In this document: positions 32,896-40,978 of the stretch, piece after piece
How the letters are laid out: the number at the start of each line of letters is the position of its first letter
How positions within the stretch are numbered: the stretch's first letter is position 1
Assembly: GCF_000711735.1 (NCBI RefSeq)
Contig: NZ_JONL01000002.1
Coordinates: forward strand, 248,001 to 312,000
Origin: Maridesulfovibrio frigidus DSM 17176
Lineage (GTDB): Bacteria > Desulfobacterota > Desulfovibrionia > Desulfovibrionales > Desulfovibrionaceae
Length of the DNA stretch: 64,000 nucleotides
Reading direction: 5' to 3'
Notes under the pieces: model-generated
Told to the model about the DNA's origin: nothing
The model's input: only the letters and a program-made list of their open reading frames with translations
Databases searched by the model: none
Program-made: the position numbers and the translations under genes

Positions 32896-34015
32896 TCAAT
32901 ACCATTTATCTCAGCTAAATCCTGCAAGAATAACTCTTGCAAGAGAACTCAAAGGATTTACAAAAAAGCAATTAGCTGAAAAAATTGGTAAAACACCCTC
33001 TGCTGTAACTCAATATGAGTCTGGACGAACTCGCCCAGAACTCACTACGTTTTGTGCTATTGCCTTAGCTCTTGGAGTTACTACGACTTTTTTTGCAATT
33101 CAGAATACACCTGAAATATCTCTTTCATCTTGCCACTTTAGAGCAAACCGCAAAACATCAAAAACAGCTAAACGTCAAGCTCTCCAATATATTAAAATTG
33201 GAGTATCACTATACCAACGACTTGAAAGTGAAGGAATTAAATTACCCCCTGTTCAAATACCTCAATATGAGCTTGAAAGCAGGTCGGGAATTGAAATTGA
33301 AAATTTCGCTCACGCTATTAGAGAAGAATGGGGAGTTGGAACAGGCCCAATTCCCAACGTTTTGAATTTACTTGAAAGTAAAGGCGTATGCGTAATTCTC
33401 TTAAAAGAAGCCCTTGCGGGCTTAGACGGTTTTAGCTTTTGGCATGAAGAAAGACCCTTCATTGCATTGGTTCCGAACCTTAATAAAGGCAGCCGAATAC
33501 AATTTGATTTGGCACACGAGCTCGCCCACTTAGTTCTTCATTCAGAAGAGGATACCGGCGACCTGTCCATTGAAAGAGAAGCAAACCGCTTTGCAGGAGC
33601 ACTTTTAGCTCCTACAAAAAGCTTTGCAGCAGACTGCCCTGCTCGATGGAATGAGCAAGCTTTTTTGGAAATAAAAGAAGTTTGGCATATATCTATGCAG
33701 GCGGCTCTTTACCGAGCAAGGCAAATTGGGAAAATATCAGAATCTAGCTTTAGATGGGGCATGGTTCAAATATCTAAAACAGGGCAACGCACAAACGAAA
33801 AAGGCGAATTTACGATTGCTTATCCTTCGCTACTAAACCAAGCCCTGTCATTGATAAGTAACGATTTATCTCTGCCAGCAATCTCTGAGAGTCTCGGACT
33901 AAGTGAATCGGATGTAAAATCTCTTCTCAAAGAACAGGGCGTCACAAATGACATAATCGCCTCTTTGGAGCCATCCCCTTTGCCTTCTAGTATCCCAATA
34001 GTAACTTTAAGGTAA
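32879..34015 (+). CDS. Xre helix-turn-helix protein with ImmA/IrrE metallopeptidase domain
   Basis: I choose ATG 32879 (MKGKTNQYHLSQ), giving 378 residues. The frame also opens upstream at 32852 inside the previous gene. An Xre HTH occupies about 16-70 (FTKKQLAEKIGKTPSAVTQYESGRT). The ImmA/IrrE (M78) domain spans about 150-270, with the zinc motif HELAH (213-217) and the downstream EREANRFAGALLAP carrying a likely third ligand. A further C-terminal region of about 100 residues includes a second helix-turn-helix-like stretch (LPAISESLGLSESDVKSLL). Such proteins repress their operon and are inactivated by proteolysis or act as antitoxins. The tandem layout resembles RosmerTA-type pairs. Confidence 0.88.
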   Translation: MKGKTNQYHLSQLNPARITLARELKGFTKKQLAEKIGKTPSAVTQYESGRTRPELTTFCAIALALGVTTTFFAIQNTPEISLSSCHFRANRKTSKTAKRQALQYIKIGVSLYQRLESEGIKLPPVQIPQYELESRSGIEIENFAHAIREEWGVGTGPIPNVLNLLESKGVCVILLKEALAGLDGFSFWHEERPFIALVPNLNKGSRIQFDLAHELAHLVLHSEEDTGDLSIEREANRFAGALLAPTKSFAADCPARWNEQAFLEIKEVWHISMQAALYRARQIGKISESSFRWGMVQISKTGQRTNEKGEFTIAYPSLLNQALSLISNDLSLPAISESLGLSESDVKSLLKEQGVTNDIIASLEPSPLPSSIPIVTLR

Positions 34016-34128
34016 CCACCGCCCCCATTCTTCCCTTGCCCAACGCAGCGAAGAAAGGTATTGAGGGCCGCGTAGGGCTGATTTTATTGCCCTGCCCCCA
34101 CAATAAATAATTCAGGAGTACCACCGAT

Positions 34129-35229
34129 ATGGCCCTCAGTATAGGAATCGTGGGCTTGCCAAATGTCGGCAAATCCACACTTTTCAACGCCCTTACAAAA
34201 GCTCAGAACGCAGAAAGTGCAAACTACGCATTCTGTACCATCGAACCAAACAAAGCAGTCGTCCCTGTGCCGGACGAACGCATTGATAAAATTTCTGAGC
34301 TTGTTAAGCCTCAGCGCACACAAAGCTCTACTGTAGACTTCATCGACATTGCCGGCCTTGTTGCCGGAGCAAGTCAGGGTGAAGGACTCGGTAATAAATT
34401 TCTTGGTAACATCCGCGAAACACAGGCCATTCTTCATGTTGTCCGCTGTTTCGACAACGATGATGTTATCCACGTTTCCAACTCTGTCGATCCAATCCGC
34501 GACATCGATATCATTGAAACTGAGCTGATTCTTTCAGATGTTCAGGTTCTAGATACTCGTGTTGAGCGCATGGCTAAACAGGTTAAAGGCGACAAATCCA
34601 TGGGTCCTAAAGTCGAGGAGTGCAAAAAACTTCTTGAGCACTTAAACGAAGGCAACCCAGTTAATACTTACGACAAACTCGACACCGATATCATGATCGA
34701 GATGCTCAAAGAGTTTCGCTTCATCACTGAGAAAAAAGTTATCTACTGTGCAAACGTCGACGAAGACGGCCTGACCGAAGATAATGATTACGTCAAATTA
34801 GTAATGAAACTTGCAGAAGAACGCGGCGCTGCGTTCGTGAAAATTTCTGCGAAGATGGAAGAAGAGCTTATCGGTCTTGAAGATGACGAATATGAAGATT
34901 TCCTTGAATCATATGGCGTAACTGAATCCGGCCTAGCCAAGATCATCCGCACAGGGTTCTTGACCCTCGGCATGATCAGCTACTTTACTGCCGGAGTAAA
35001 AGAAGTCCGCGCTTGGACCATAAACGACGGGGACAAAGCACCACGCGCCGCCGCCGCAATCCATACCGATTTCGAAAAAGGTTTCATCCGCGCAGAAGTC
35101 ATCGGCTACGAAGACTACATCAAGCACGGCACAGAAGCAGCTTGCCGCGCAGCAGGTGTTCTACGCTCCGAAGGAAAAGAATACGTCTTCAAAGATGGCG
35201 ACGTCGTTCACTTCCTATTCAACGTATAA
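34129..35229 (+). CDS. ychF: Redox-regulated ATPase YchF
   Basis: The 366-residue Obg-family P-loop protein has the G1 motif GLPNVGKSTLFNALT (9-23), DIAGLVAGASQGEGLGN and a C-terminal TGS-like domain (RAWTINDGDKAPRAAAAIHTDFEKGF). YchF proteins prefer ATP over GTP and are involved in ribosome- and stress-related functions. The stretch NVDEDG replaces the NKxD specificity motif, which fits the ATP preference. The gene is near-universal housekeeping and bounds the Xre-ImmA islet on its right side. A strong terminator follows. Confidence 0.97.
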   Translation: MALSIGIVGLPNVGKSTLFNALTKAQNAESANYAFCTIEPNKAVVPVPDERIDKISELVKPQRTQSSTVDFIDIAGLVAGASQGEGLGNKFLGNIRETQAILHVVRCFDNDDVIHVSNSVDPIRDIDIIETELILSDVQVLDTRVERMAKQVKGDKSMGPKVEECKKLLEHLNEGNPVNTYDKLDTDIMIEMLKEFRFITEKKVIYCANVDEDGLTEDNDYVKLVMKLAEERGAAFVKISAKMEEELIGLEDDEYEDFLESYGVTESGLAKIIRTGFLTLGMISYFTAGVKEVRAWTINDGDKAPRAAAAIHTDFEKGFIRAEVIGYEDYIKHGTEAACRAAGVLRSEGKEYVFKDGDVVHFLFNV

Positions 35230-35250
35230 AGTACATAAAAATATCAATTA

Positions 35251-35283
35251 AAAAAGGGAGTCGTTCGCGGCTCCCTTTTTTTA
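35251..35283 (+). terminator. Terminator of ychF
   Basis: AAAAAGGGAG pairs with CTCCCTTTTT around TCGTTCGCGG and a long T run follows. It lies about 20 bp after the ychF stop codon. Confidence 0.93.
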
Positions 35284-35451
35284 TGCTTAAGTTGCTTTGA
35301 TTAGTTAGATATCGTACTAAAATACAATATAAAGGAGCAACATAGCGCAACCGTGTGTTTATACTTGAATTCGCGGGCACCCTCCATTTAGCAATTTTAG
35401 CGCAATATTTGCTTCTTTTTGGTTCTAGAACGATCAAAAGGAGTCAAAACA

Positions 35452-37338
35452 ATGGCGAACTGTCCTAAAAAAATAGTGATAATTGGTGATTCTTTGGGAA
35501 TGGAACGCACCGGAAAGTTAGGTGATGTACCTTCTCAAGTTACATGGCCCATACTTTTACAACAGTTTCTACCTAAAAAAATAAATACGGATGTTGAAAT
35601 TGGATCGTTATGCACTCGCGCCAGAACCATGGACACAGTGCCAGAGGCAATAGCTGAAGCCACCAGATTTGAGGCTGAGACTATCATTATTCAAGTGGGA
35701 CTTGTGGACTGCTTCCCGCGCGTTACGACTCTTGAAGACAAAAAGCACATTGATGAACTCAGACCGGAGTTGCGCGATTTTGTTTGGAATTTGATGAATG
35801 AACATAGACATACAATTCTAACGACCACCAAAAGAGCATCCTACACTGATCTGGATACATTTACTGAAAATGGCCTTCAAAGCGCACGCCTCGCAGAGCA
35901 ACATGGAATTCACGTCATATTCCTTTCAATTATTGCTCACGCGGATTTAGAACCCGGAACTCCCGGAACTGTAGAAAATGTAGAGCTGTACAATAAAGCC
36001 CTGCAAGACATTTGCGCCAAATGCGGCAATGCTGAATATTTCGACCTAAGCAATTTCTCACAAAACAAAGAACTGCTTCACGATGACCTTTATCACCTAA
36101 GCCCAGAAGGCAACACGAACCTTGCGCTTCTCCTGCGGAATCATTTAGCTCAGGCTGCACATGTGCCTTCTGCCGCACAGGAAAAAGGTCAATTCCTCCA
36201 CTCATTTTTCCACGCTAAAAACAATTTCTTGCAAGTGCTAAGCAGTGTATTAGCGGCCGCAGGGCAAACCGAAAAGGCCGCATCATTTGCCCATTCTGCC
36301 GTCAACTCACAGGTTCCTTGTTCAATCAGAAAAACACAGGATATTCCGACAAAAGCCTTCATCGAAATAACTAACCACTGCAACCTGAACTGCACAATGT
36401 GCAACACTCACATGTCAAAGCGCAAAAAAGGCTACATGCCGCCCGAGATGTTTGAGCGTGTTGTCGTCCGCTTGCAGTCTTTGGGTGTCAATAAGGCTTC
36501 GCTCCATACTGTCGGGGAAACATCAATTCACCCTCAAATATGTGACTTACTTGCCATAGCGCAAAAAAGGAATTTCACAGTATTTTTCAGCACCAACGGA
36601 CAACTTGTCCCTCGCGTGAAAAAAGTATTACCGTACTACTCGAACACTTTTAATTTAATAAGATTTTCCATCGATGCGGGAACTCCCGAAACCTATGCGG
36701 CAATTCGCAGAGGCGGAACAATCGATAAAGTGTGGGAATCACTACAGGCCATAGTCGATTTTAATGCGGCAAACTCCACGGACATGGGAATATGGACCAA
36801 CTACATCGTCTCTGAAACCAATAAAGATGAAATCGATGTATTCATGAAACAGGCGAGTAAATACACTACTACGGAGCGAATGAGGTTCCATCTTCCTAAT
36901 TCGCTTAGCCCTGACCCTACATTTTTAAAAGAAATTATACCGTTTCATAATCTCATATTCCCGACCCCGAATGTTTGCACAATGCCCTTCGATACTATCG
37001 CGATAACCTTTGACGGCAAGATATCTCTGTGTTGCAGAGATTATGACGGAGACCTTGAAATCGGTTCTTTCTTGGAAGAAAATCCGCTGGCAGTTTGGCG
37101 TAATAGGCGAGCTGAAACTATTCGCAAAGGACTTCTCGGAACAGCTGAACCTTCAAAGCTTTGCTCAGAATGCCATACCGTCGCCGGCTCTGAAATATGT
37201 GATACTTTCATCAGCAATGCGAACAGCCTCGGCCTTGATGACATCGGCAACCGCTTATGGTCCACTCTGGAAGCTTTGAATGGTGAAACCGAAAATCTTT
37301 CGGCAGTCCGCAAAGCGTGCAAAAATGCGCTCGCATAA
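35452..37338 (+). CDS. SGNH/GDSL-type hydrolase fused to a radical SAM/SPASM enzyme
   Basis: I choose ATG 35452 because AAAGGAG lies nine bases upstream; an in-frame TTG at 35419 lacks a site. The 628-residue protein has two parts. Residues 1-230 form an SGNH hydrolase-like domain with GDS (12-14, Ser14 nucleophile) and DLYH (Asp212, His215). From about 300 a radical SAM core has Cys310/314/317 (CNLNCTMC), followed by a SPASM-type C-terminus with CTMPFD, LCCRD and CSECH. The linker (about 235-295) is helical. The radical SAM half resembles peptide- or sugar-modifying enzymes, and the hydrolase half could remove an ester or acyl group from the same substrate. It is monocistronic, with terminators before and after. 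Confidence 0.87.
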   Translation: MANCPKKIVIIGDSLGMERTGKLGDVPSQVTWPILLQQFLPKKINTDVEIGSLCTRARTMDTVPEAIAEATRFEAETIIIQVGLVDCFPRVTTLEDKKHIDELRPELRDFVWNLMNEHRHTILTTTKRASYTDLDTFTENGLQSARLAEQHGIHVIFLSIIAHADLEPGTPGTVENVELYNKALQDICAKCGNAEYFDLSNFSQNKELLHDDLYHLSPEGNTNLALLLRNHLAQAAHVPSAAQEKGQFLHSFFHAKNNFLQVLSSVLAAAGQTEKAASFAHSAVNSQVPCSIRKTQDIPTKAFIEITNHCNLNCTMCNTHMSKRKKGYMPPEMFERVVVRLQSLGVNKASLHTVGETSIHPQICDLLAIAQKRNFTVFFSTNGQLVPRVKKVLPYYSNTFNLIRFSIDAGTPETYAAIRRGGTIDKVWESLQAIVDFNAANSTDMGIWTNYIVSETNKDEIDVFMKQASKYTTTERMRFHLPNSLSPDPTFLKEIIPFHNLIFPTPNVCTMPFDTIAITFDGKISLCCRDYDGDLEIGSFLEENPLAVWRNRRAETIRKGLLGTAEPSKLCSECHTVAGSEICDTFISNANSLGLDDIGNRLWSTLEALNGETENLSAVRKACKNALA

Positions 37339-37370
37339 TTTATTTTGTGTAAAGCATTAGTTCATCTAAA

Positions 37371-37405
37371 AAAGTAGGATTTGGTTAAAACAAATCCTGC
37401 TTTTT
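37371..37405 (+). terminator. Terminator after the SGNH-radical SAM gene
   Basis: AAAGTAGGATTTG pairs with CAAATCCTGCTTT around GTTAAAA with one G-T pair, followed by a T run. It lies about 30 bp after the stop codon. Confidence 0.88.
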
Positions 37406-37436
37406 TTGTGCGCCATCAGTCTTTATATGGAAGAGG

Positions 37437-38363
37437 CTAACCTCTTTTCTTAAGCACAATGACCCCGCCCAGAATCAAAAAACATCCTGCCCATTGCATG
37501 GTGGTCATATATTCACCAAGTGTCGGGATGGCTATGAGCGCGGTCATCATCGGCTCTGTGGTTAGCAGTATACTTGCCACCGAAGGCGTTAATTTAGACA
37601 GGCTCATATTAATGAGCAGCCAGCCCAGCATGGTCGGCCCCATGGCTAGAGTCAGGATCAAGCCCCACACTTTGAGGGGCACGCCCGGCAATAGAATTTG
37701 CGCAGGAGAAGTTGCCGCTCCTGGAATCAGCCCATTTGAAAATAGATCCGCTATCAGCAGAAACAAAGCGGCAAATGCAAAAATATGCATCAAAACGGTG
37801 TAAGGATTAATTCCTCTGAGCGCACATTCCCGTCCCATTAGTGCATACCCAGCATAGAATACACCAGAAAATAATCCTAAAAACATCCCCATAGGCGTAA
37901 GCGCGAAATCTGATATTCCCTGAATACCACAAACTAGCGCGCACCCTATTAAGCAGAGTACAATGGACGGAATGAGCCGCGCCGAAGGTTTCTCCCCGCC
38001 AAGCCACCATTGCCCTATTACCGTCAGTGGGACTGAAATATACACCAGAACCGTTGCCACACTTGCCCCGTTAAAATAAACGGAGCCACCCCATACACCA
38101 TTTAACATGGTTAGTATGAAACCGTATCCTGCGAGAACAGGGAGATTCTTCCTACCCGCGCGAAGTAGTTCAGGTTTAAATAATGTTAGACCTATCAGTA
38201 AGGCGGTGCAGACAAACAGGTTGCGCCAAAATGCTACCACCAGAATTGGCAGAGAATAATCAACCACCAGAATTTTTATAAAAATAGCGACAAGAGCAAT
38301 CAGCGCCGATCCAGCAAGAACCTGCGCCACTCCCAGCCCTGTGGTCGATTTAAATTTATACAT
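37437..38363 (-). CDS. EamA/DMT-family membrane transporter
   Basis: I choose ATG 38363, which has AAGG seven bases upstream; a GTG at 38369 is an alternative. The product has about 308 residues with ten predicted hydrophobic segments in two EamA repeats (first about 10-140, second about 150-300, ending in LILGGVIVLKKRG). Drug/metabolite exporters of this type move amino acids, metabolites or drugs across the inner membrane. The substrate cannot be inferred. It is convergent with the SGNH-radical SAM gene and divergent from the DUF697-like gene. Confidence 0.9.
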   Translation of the reverse strand: MYKFKSTTGLGVAQVLAGSALIALVAIFIKILVVDYSLPILVVAFWRNLFVCTALLIGLTLFKPELLRAGRKNLPVLAGYGFILTMLNGVWGGSVYFNGASVATVLVYISVPLTVIGQWWLGGEKPSARLIPSIVLCLIGCALVCGIQGISDFALTPMGMFLGLFSGVFYAGYALMGRECALRGINPYTVLMHIFAFAALFLLIADLFSNGLIPGAATSPAQILLPGVPLKVWGLILTLAMGPTMLGWLLINMSLSKLTPSVASILLTTEPMMTALIAIPTLGEYMTTMQWAGCFLILGGVIVLKKRG

Positions 38364-38502
38364 TAACACACCTTGCTTAACCCCAAATCGGTTAAGTCAC
38401 TTACAATTAATATCATAGAGACTGTTTGACGTAGTTAAGGGTATTTATATAGATACAGTTTAATGAATCTAGATCAATACAGCCCTTGCCGAGGTGCAAA
38501 AC

Positions 38503-39681
38503 ATGACTAAAACACTGCCCAGATTAATTTCAGCTGTAATATTCCTGCTGCTCACGGGATTTGTCCTCTTTATGCTGAATCAGATTTCGGCGTTGGCGGG
38601 ACTGTGCGCTATATACTTTCCGCAGTCTCATGACTACGTGCTTTTCGGGCTGAGCGGACTGTTTTTGGTCATGATCATCAGCCCCGTAATGATATTTCTT
38701 TTTCGTCCCGGACCACTGACATTGCCGGATAATCCTACGCCTTCCCAGCAGGTAAAATTCATGCACAAGCTACGCAAAAGATTGCGCGGCAATAAACATG
38801 TACGAGCTATGCGACTGGATCTTTCCCGCGATGAGGACCTCGACACAGCCCTTTATCAGCTCGATGAAATTTCCACCACGCAGATGAAATCCGTAGCCTC
38901 GAGAATATTCCTAAGCACTGCTATTTCACAAAACGGCAAACTCGACTCATTCATAGTTCTGGGATCACTGACCAAGCTGGTGTGGGATATATCTAAAATA
39001 TATAACCAGCGCCCATCCCTGCGGGACATGGTTTCGGTTTATTCAAATGTGGCGGTCACGGCATTTTTTGCGAGCGCAATAGAAGATCTCGATATTCAGT
39101 CGCAAATTGAAGCTATCATGTCCCCCGTACTCGCAGGCTCAGCTCTAGGAATGATTCCCGGTGCAAGTGGGCTGACCTCTATAGTAACAGCCTCAATTCT
39201 CGATGGTTCTACGAATGCATTTCTAGCCCTGAGAGTAGGTATCATTACGCGAAACCATTTCAGCTACAGAGCGGACAAAAAGACTCCTGAATTTCGCAGA
39301 GCAGTGCTTAAAGAAGCCGCTAAACTTCTGCTAAGCATCGCAGTAGATTCAACCAAAATGATCACCTCAGCATACCTGAAGACAATCACCAGCTCAGTTG
39401 GCGATAAGGCTATGAATGCAGCACGAAAAGTTGTGGATTCCAAAGATAAGGCCTTCGAGGCAACAGGTAAGGCTGCAAGGTTTTCAGCGAAACAGGCGCA
39501 GAAGGTCGCAAAGTTTGCGAGTTTTTCGGGCAGCGAAAATGGGCAAAAGAGCGAAGATGCAAAGGATGAAAATCAATCAGAACATGCAGATATAACAGGG
39601 ACAAAAAAAGAATCCCCGCGAGAAATTATTAAAAATAAAGGTAAGGCCGTACTTGGTAAGTTTTTTAATAGGAAAAAGTAA
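38503..39681 (+). CDS. Inner-membrane protein with DUF697/YcjF-like domain
   Basis: I choose ATG 38503, which has GAGG about eight bases upstream; a GTG at 38494 is an alternative. The 392-residue protein has two membrane helices near the N-terminus (about 8-30 and 45-65). A basic stretch and a DUF697-like domain follow (about 125-265, with DSFIVLGSLTKLVWDISKIYNQRPSLRD, and the Gly-rich IMSPVLAGSALGMIPGASGLTSIVTASILDGSTNAF). DUF697 is otherwise found in YcjF and attached to GTPases. A Lys/Glu-rich hydrophilic tail ends the protein (about 320-392). Function is unknown. It may be a membrane organiser or stress-related protein. Confidence 0.8.
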   Translation: MTKTLPRLISAVIFLLLTGFVLFMLNQISALAGLCAIYFPQSHDYVLFGLSGLFLVMIISPVMIFLFRPGPLTLPDNPTPSQQVKFMHKLRKRLRGNKHVRAMRLDLSRDEDLDTALYQLDEISTTQMKSVASRIFLSTAISQNGKLDSFIVLGSLTKLVWDISKIYNQRPSLRDMVSVYSNVAVTAFFASAIEDLDIQSQIEAIMSPVLAGSALGMIPGASGLTSIVTASILDGSTNAFLALRVGIITRNHFSYRADKKTPEFRRAVLKEAAKLLLSIAVDSTKMITSAYLKTITSSVGDKAMNAARKVVDSKDKAFEATGKAARFSAKQAQKVAKFASFSGSENGQKSEDAKDENQSEHADITGTKKESPREIIKNKGKAVLGKFFNRKK

Positions 39682-39683
39682 TT

Positions 39684-40958
39684 TTATTCAAGACGCTTGA
39701 GAGATTTTTTGGAAAATTCATTACCCAAGGCAGCACCCTTTTTATACCATTTTATAGCATCACTGCGGCTTTTTACATCCCCTTGCCCTTTCTCATACAT
39801 GTAGCCAACCCAGCCAATGGCATTAGGCACTCCCTTTTCGGCAGATTTTTTTTGCCATTCCATAGCTGAAGCATAGTTTTTATCTACTCCAAAACCATTG
39901 TAATACAACATTGCAATATAATGCATCGCACCAGGTTCACCAAGAGCTACGGCTTTTTTATACCATTCCATGGCTGAGTTGTAGTTTTTCTTAATGCTAC
40001 GGCCGTTCTCATACATAAAACCTACGCTTCTCATTGCAACGGGATCACCTAGCTCTGCTCCCTTTTTATACCAATCCATAGCTGTAGTATCACTTTTCTT
40101 AACACTCTTTCCGTCACTATACATAAACCCAATATTTGTCATAGCACGGGGTTCACCTAGATCTGCGGCCTTTTTATACCAATCCATTGCCAAGCTATAG
40201 TTTTTGTCCATTCCCCGTCCGCGCGAGTAAATGCCCCCTAGAGCAATCATAGCATCAGCATTACCCCTTTCAGCAGCCTTCTTATACCAAGCAGCTTCCT
40301 TGACATAATCCTGCTCAACGCCCGTACCATCCCTATACAAGCTCCCAACGCCCACCATAGAAAAAGTATTCCCACTTTCTGCAGATTTTTTATATAAACT
40401 AAAGGCCTTTTCATGGCTCTGCTTCACACCTTGACCAGCATGATACATGCTTCCAATATTACCAAGAGCAAGAGCATACCCACGGTCAGCCCCCTTCTTA
40501 TACCAACTTATGGCCTTGGCATAATCCTGAGAAACAGCCAGTCCAAATTGATACATACTTGCCAGCAAAAACATCGCTTGAACATCACCTTTTTTTGCAA
40601 GCTCCTCCACTTTAGATTTATTTTTACTCGCAATTTTTTGAGCTTTTGCCACATCCTTCGGAAACCCAACCCGCCCCGTAAAAGAACTTCTTGCGATCCA
40701 CATATCCGCTTTGGGATTGCCAAGCTTGGCGGCCTGCAAAAAACAGCTTCGGGCCTTCTTATTGTCCACGTGCGGGACACCTATATACCAGTTAATGCCT
40801 TGAGCCAGAATATTATCACTCGCGGTATAACCTTCCTGCCCTCCACTCTCACCCGGAATAATAAATTCAGGGACAGCGTCAACATAGGCAAAAAGCATCG
40901 TAGGCGTGCTCAGTGCAATCATAAGAAAAAACAAGACTATTTTATATTTGTTATGCAT
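39684..40958 (-). CDS. Exported Sel1-repeat protein
   Basis: The 424-residue protein has a signal peptide (MHNKYKIVLFFLMIALSTPTMLFA) and about nine Sel1-type TPR repeats of ~36 residues. Each carries the pattern AMxxIGxMYxxGxGVxxxYxxAxxWYKKAAExG. These solenoids bind proteins. It lies 20 bp after the caspase-like gene on the same strand and ends 2 bp from the stop of the convergent DUF697-like gene. The pairing suggests that the Sel1 protein is a periplasmic partner, substrate or regulator of the caspase-like protein. Confidence 0.92.
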   Translation of the reverse strand: MHNKYKIVLFFLMIALSTPTMLFAYVDAVPEFIIPGESGGQEGYTASDNILAQGINWYIGVPHVDNKKARSCFLQAAKLGNPKADMWIARSSFTGRVGFPKDVAKAQKIASKNKSKVEELAKKGDVQAMFLLASMYQFGLAVSQDYAKAISWYKKGADRGYALALGNIGSMYHAGQGVKQSHEKAFSLYKKSAESGNTFSMVGVGSLYRDGTGVEQDYVKEAAWYKKAAERGNADAMIALGGIYSRGRGMDKNYSLAMDWYKKAADLGEPRAMTNIGFMYSDGKSVKKSDTTAMDWYKKGAELGDPVAMRSVGFMYENGRSIKKNYNSAMEWYKKAVALGEPGAMHYIAMLYYNGFGVDKNYASAMEWQKKSAEKGVPNAIGWVGYMYEKGQGDVKSRSDAIKWYKKGAALGNEFSKKSLKRLE

Positions 40959-40978
40959 AGCTTTCCATATTGATCAAT

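Noticed and set aside
39684-40958. Short near-regular DNA repeats, considered as a CRISPR-like or satellite array
   Set aside because: They are the coding repeats of Sel1 motifs in a continuous reading frame with a signal peptide; unit length and divergence fit protein repeats.
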